Position numbers and translations under genes: made by a program | NCBI GenBank assembly: GCA_007258455.2 | Contig: VDFB02000003.1 | Coordinates: 42,659,986 to 42,723,985 of the forward strand | Source: Sequoia sempervirens | Lineage: Eukaryota > Streptophyta > Pinopsida > Cupressales > Cupressaceae | Length of the DNA stretch: 64,000 bases | Direction of reading: 5' to 3' | Notes under the pieces: model-generated | Database searches by the model: none | The model's input: the letters and a program-made list of their open reading frames with translations, nothing else | Told to the model about the DNA's origin: nothing | Shown: positions 61,200 to 64,000 of the stretch, in pieces | Layout of the letters: every line of letters starts with the position of its first letter | How positions within the stretch are numbered: position 1 is the stretch's first letter

Positions 61200-64000
61200 T
61201 GAGAAAATTATTGTTTTGATGGTTTCTTATGTATTGCTCTCATGTGTGCATGATTCTATCTCCAAGTATTAAATTTTTGGCTTTGTTGTTTTAAGTTTTA
61301 AGTTACTTTTAGTTGTTAGTGTATGTTGTTCTTTAATGGTGCAGTATGCTATAGTGTTTGATGTCTTCCAAGCTCATACTTTTTGTTGTTTATTAAGGGT
61401 AAAATGTTGTGTAAAGTTAGTCTGAGCATTGTTTATCGTTGTTGCACTTAATTTCAATTGTTATTCATGCTTTAATAGTGAATGAACAATCTGAAAATTT
61501 GCAATAACCCTTTGAAGATGGCACTAGTTTCATGAGATAGTGGGTTGTCCCTAGTTAAGTGGAACTCAGTTTTAGGAAGTATGTCCATTGTAGCAGCCTC
61601 CATTGTTATTGTTCAATATTAGTTGTAGGTCTAGGAAACTTCTAACCCTTCTACCCTTTTGACTTTTCTTTGAAATCTAAAGTTAAAAATAAAGTTCTAG
61701 CATCATTGTGAAGCCAAATCTGATGAGAAAGAAGGAGTTTTAGCTTGTTGTTTTGAACTTGCAACAACTAAATTCATCTATTTCCATAATTTCTAAAACT
61801 CCATTTGCAAACCTAAATTCCTTCAGGCTTAGTGAACCATAAAGGCTCTTTGTGATTACCAGCAAATCATATCAACTACTGAGTTATTTTTGCAAGTCAT
61901 GACATGACATCCGAGAGACCTTGGGGTGATTTTCTAAAACTTAGTTACAGAAAATTACCTTTCAAGAGAGGCAATACACTTGTGTGTTGTATGTGTTGAG
62001 AAGTGCAAAAATGCCCATCAACAATAATTGAAATGAAAAGGATAAATGAATGAAACAATCTATGTCACAACTCACCAAACCCTCAATGGCTTCCCTTAGA
62101 GGACTAAATTCTAACACATCACTATAAGGATTGGATCTTGCATGAATTGGCATGAATTGGCTTGAATGATTTATTGATTTAATGCTTGAATGCTTGAAAC
62201 CTACATCATAATATTAGCTCCAAAATATAATGTGAACACATATAAATTTTACATGATATTATCTTGATTACTACTTTAGATGCTTGGTAAATCTATTGTT
62301 CAATGCTTTTGACAATAATTTTTTCTCTTGTGAAAGTTTCCTTAATGCTAGATTATTTGAATTGATAAAATAACTATGTATTTATAGGTTTTTATCTAAT
62401 TTCTTGAAAATTAGATTTCACAAGCCGACATTTGAAACCTGAATTTGAATCATTAAAATGCTGCCAAAAACATGTTAAAATTTGGGACCTAGAACCAAGA
62501 GAGAATGGGTCTTGGGACCTAAATCTAGGATAGACAATTTCTAAGGTGTTTTAAAATAAAGTTAGCATTTGTTTAATATAAGTTTCCCTTTCAGAAAATG
62601 GGAATAATAAGGCTTAAGAATGCATAATTTAGGCAATTAGAAGCTTAACTAAGTCCAATTAATTAAAGAGATACAAAAATAGTGTGAAAAAGTAAAGGTG
62701 TACATTTTTCTACACTACACTTAGCCCCCACTTTAGTGAGAGTATGATCTTATGCTCAAACTCATACTAAAGTAGACAAATGTATGTCAAGAGGGGTCCA
62801 AGTGCACAAATTTTAGAAAGATAGGATGAAAAAGATCAAGGAGGTTGTGCAAGACCCTAGGATCAAGATCCCATGGAAAACCAACATAAGCACAAAGGGG
62901 CACACACACATTTATGATTTTAAGCAGCAAGAAAATATACGCAATCGTACAATGTCAAAATTGATGCGAAAATAAAAAGATAGGACTAGCAACTTGCATT
63001 ATACCACCTCCATTAAATACATTCATAAGGATGTAAAATTACTTATGAAACACATGGCTCTATAGGCAAGCAAGTTGTGTTATGCTAGGTGGCCATGAAA
63101 AATACGCTCACACAGTGCAGTCTAATATACACTAGGTGAGTCCCCAAGATAGATATGAGAAGCACACACTAGGTCTACAAGGCATGATGCCATAAAAGAA
63201 GTGGTGATGGGAAAGTCAACTCAGGTCTACAAGCTCCCATACGTCAACCATACCAAAAGCTATACTCTCTGATAACTTTGATAAGGTGACACACTAAATG
63301 GATAAAGGTTTTCATGAGGCTAGAAAGCTGCATTATGCTAGACACTCATGACATAAAGGCACCAAAAAGCAAGTTATGTTATGCTTAGTGGCCAAAAGTT
63401 TTGGTTTAAGATAATAGGATAATCAAAGGGGTTTTGCATATTTCATGAAAGGTCTCAACTAAGGGAACAACACACTCAATGTCACCAAGAGAGGACTAGT
63501 TGAGGATAAATTCACACCTTAGGGAATGCAAGCCATAACATTACCACTAAGAGGAATGTCATATGCCAAGAAAGGTCACACTCTTGAAGGAAATCAACCT
63601 AATGTCACCACCAAGAAGACACATCACATGAAATAAGAAGACCACACTATGAATAAAAGGTTCACACTTCCTAGGAGATGTATGTTATCATCACTAAGAA
63701 AGGAACATGCAAACAATGAATGGGGGACAATATTCCCCCCATTTAAAATGTCAACATACTTGCTATGCTGATATTTTTCCCCACCCTGGAACATATCCAT
63801 CAATAATACTCACGGTTGGTGGAGTAGAAAATACTCTTACATTAATCAAATCTGAAATCAAATAGCAATCTCAATGGAGATATGATCACACCACCTTAAA
63901 CAACAAAGATTGAATGCAAAATCTGCAAACTAGAATCAATGTATTATGTCTCAAACTTGCAAGAAGGCTTACATAACTTCAACAAATCTAATTATATCAT
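61200..64000. other. LTR-like and intergenic sequence with short dispersed repeats
   Basis: No coding frame recognised. A 28-bp motif AGCAAGTTGTGTTATGCTAG.. occurs at 63066-63094 and 63368-63394, with a weaker version near 63320-63348. GCATGAATTG is doubled at about 62140-62160. Confidence 0.4.

Overview
This window is plant nuclear DNA. It is AT-rich and holds one multi-exon host gene with long introns, followed by nested, decaying LTR retrotransposons. The large spacing, transposon families and intron sizes suggest a gymnosperm; that is inference, not something read from a marker. A run of exactly 100 N (19278-19377) is a scaffold join, so the left part (host gene) and the right part (transposons) may not be true neighbours at the distance shown.

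Region 1 (about 1-19277, minus strand): a MORN-repeat phosphatidylinositol-4-phosphate 5-kinase of the PIP5K9 type. Eight coding exons between 15328 and 3792 join in frame into an 864-residue protein: eight MORN repeats, then a complete PIPK catalytic domain. One intron (6748-7594) needs a GC donor to keep the frame. A 93-bp-period duplication repeats the 3' end and splice donor of exon 3. A candidate non-coding first exon lies near 19082-19180. The 2.95-kb intron 2 holds an inserted segment with inverted GGTTCG-rich arms.

Region 2 (19378-28977): a 7.3-kb Copia element of Tork/Tnt1 type (19539-26836, plus strand). It has two about 1.57-kb LTRs, PBS, gag, PR, IN, RT, RNase H, PPT and a 5-bp target duplication GTGCA. 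It is inserted in a minus-strand plant-mobile-domain (PMD) reading frame whose halves resume on either side. To the right, 27961-28977 looks like a plus-strand LTR preceded by a purine tract, so the PMD frame may be an antisense ORF of an older LTR element.

Region 3 (about 29340-41400): an unrecognised broken multi-exon gene on the minus strand (to 30891), with one exon duplicated at 31812-32059; a perfectly phased 25-bp AT-rich array; an unrecognised short plus-strand frame; a degraded Copia gag-protease remnant with a possible 3' LTR start at 37037; and a fragment of a Gypsy gag near 40070.

Region 4 (about 42000-64000): a plus-strand Gypsy element of Tat type (PBS near 43004, gag from 43323). 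Its gag is split by a complete 9.8-kb minus-strand Copia element (44525-54325; LTRs about 2.3 kb; SIRE/Maximus-like). After the insertion come gag, protease and an RNase H-like domain, but no reverse transcriptase. Downstream, 56693-61120 carries a long, decayed, unrecognised ORF followed by a TATA-containing LTR-like segment. The last 2.8 kb show nothing I can assign except short dispersed repeats. All transposon genes are disabled; the kinase is the only gene that looks functional.
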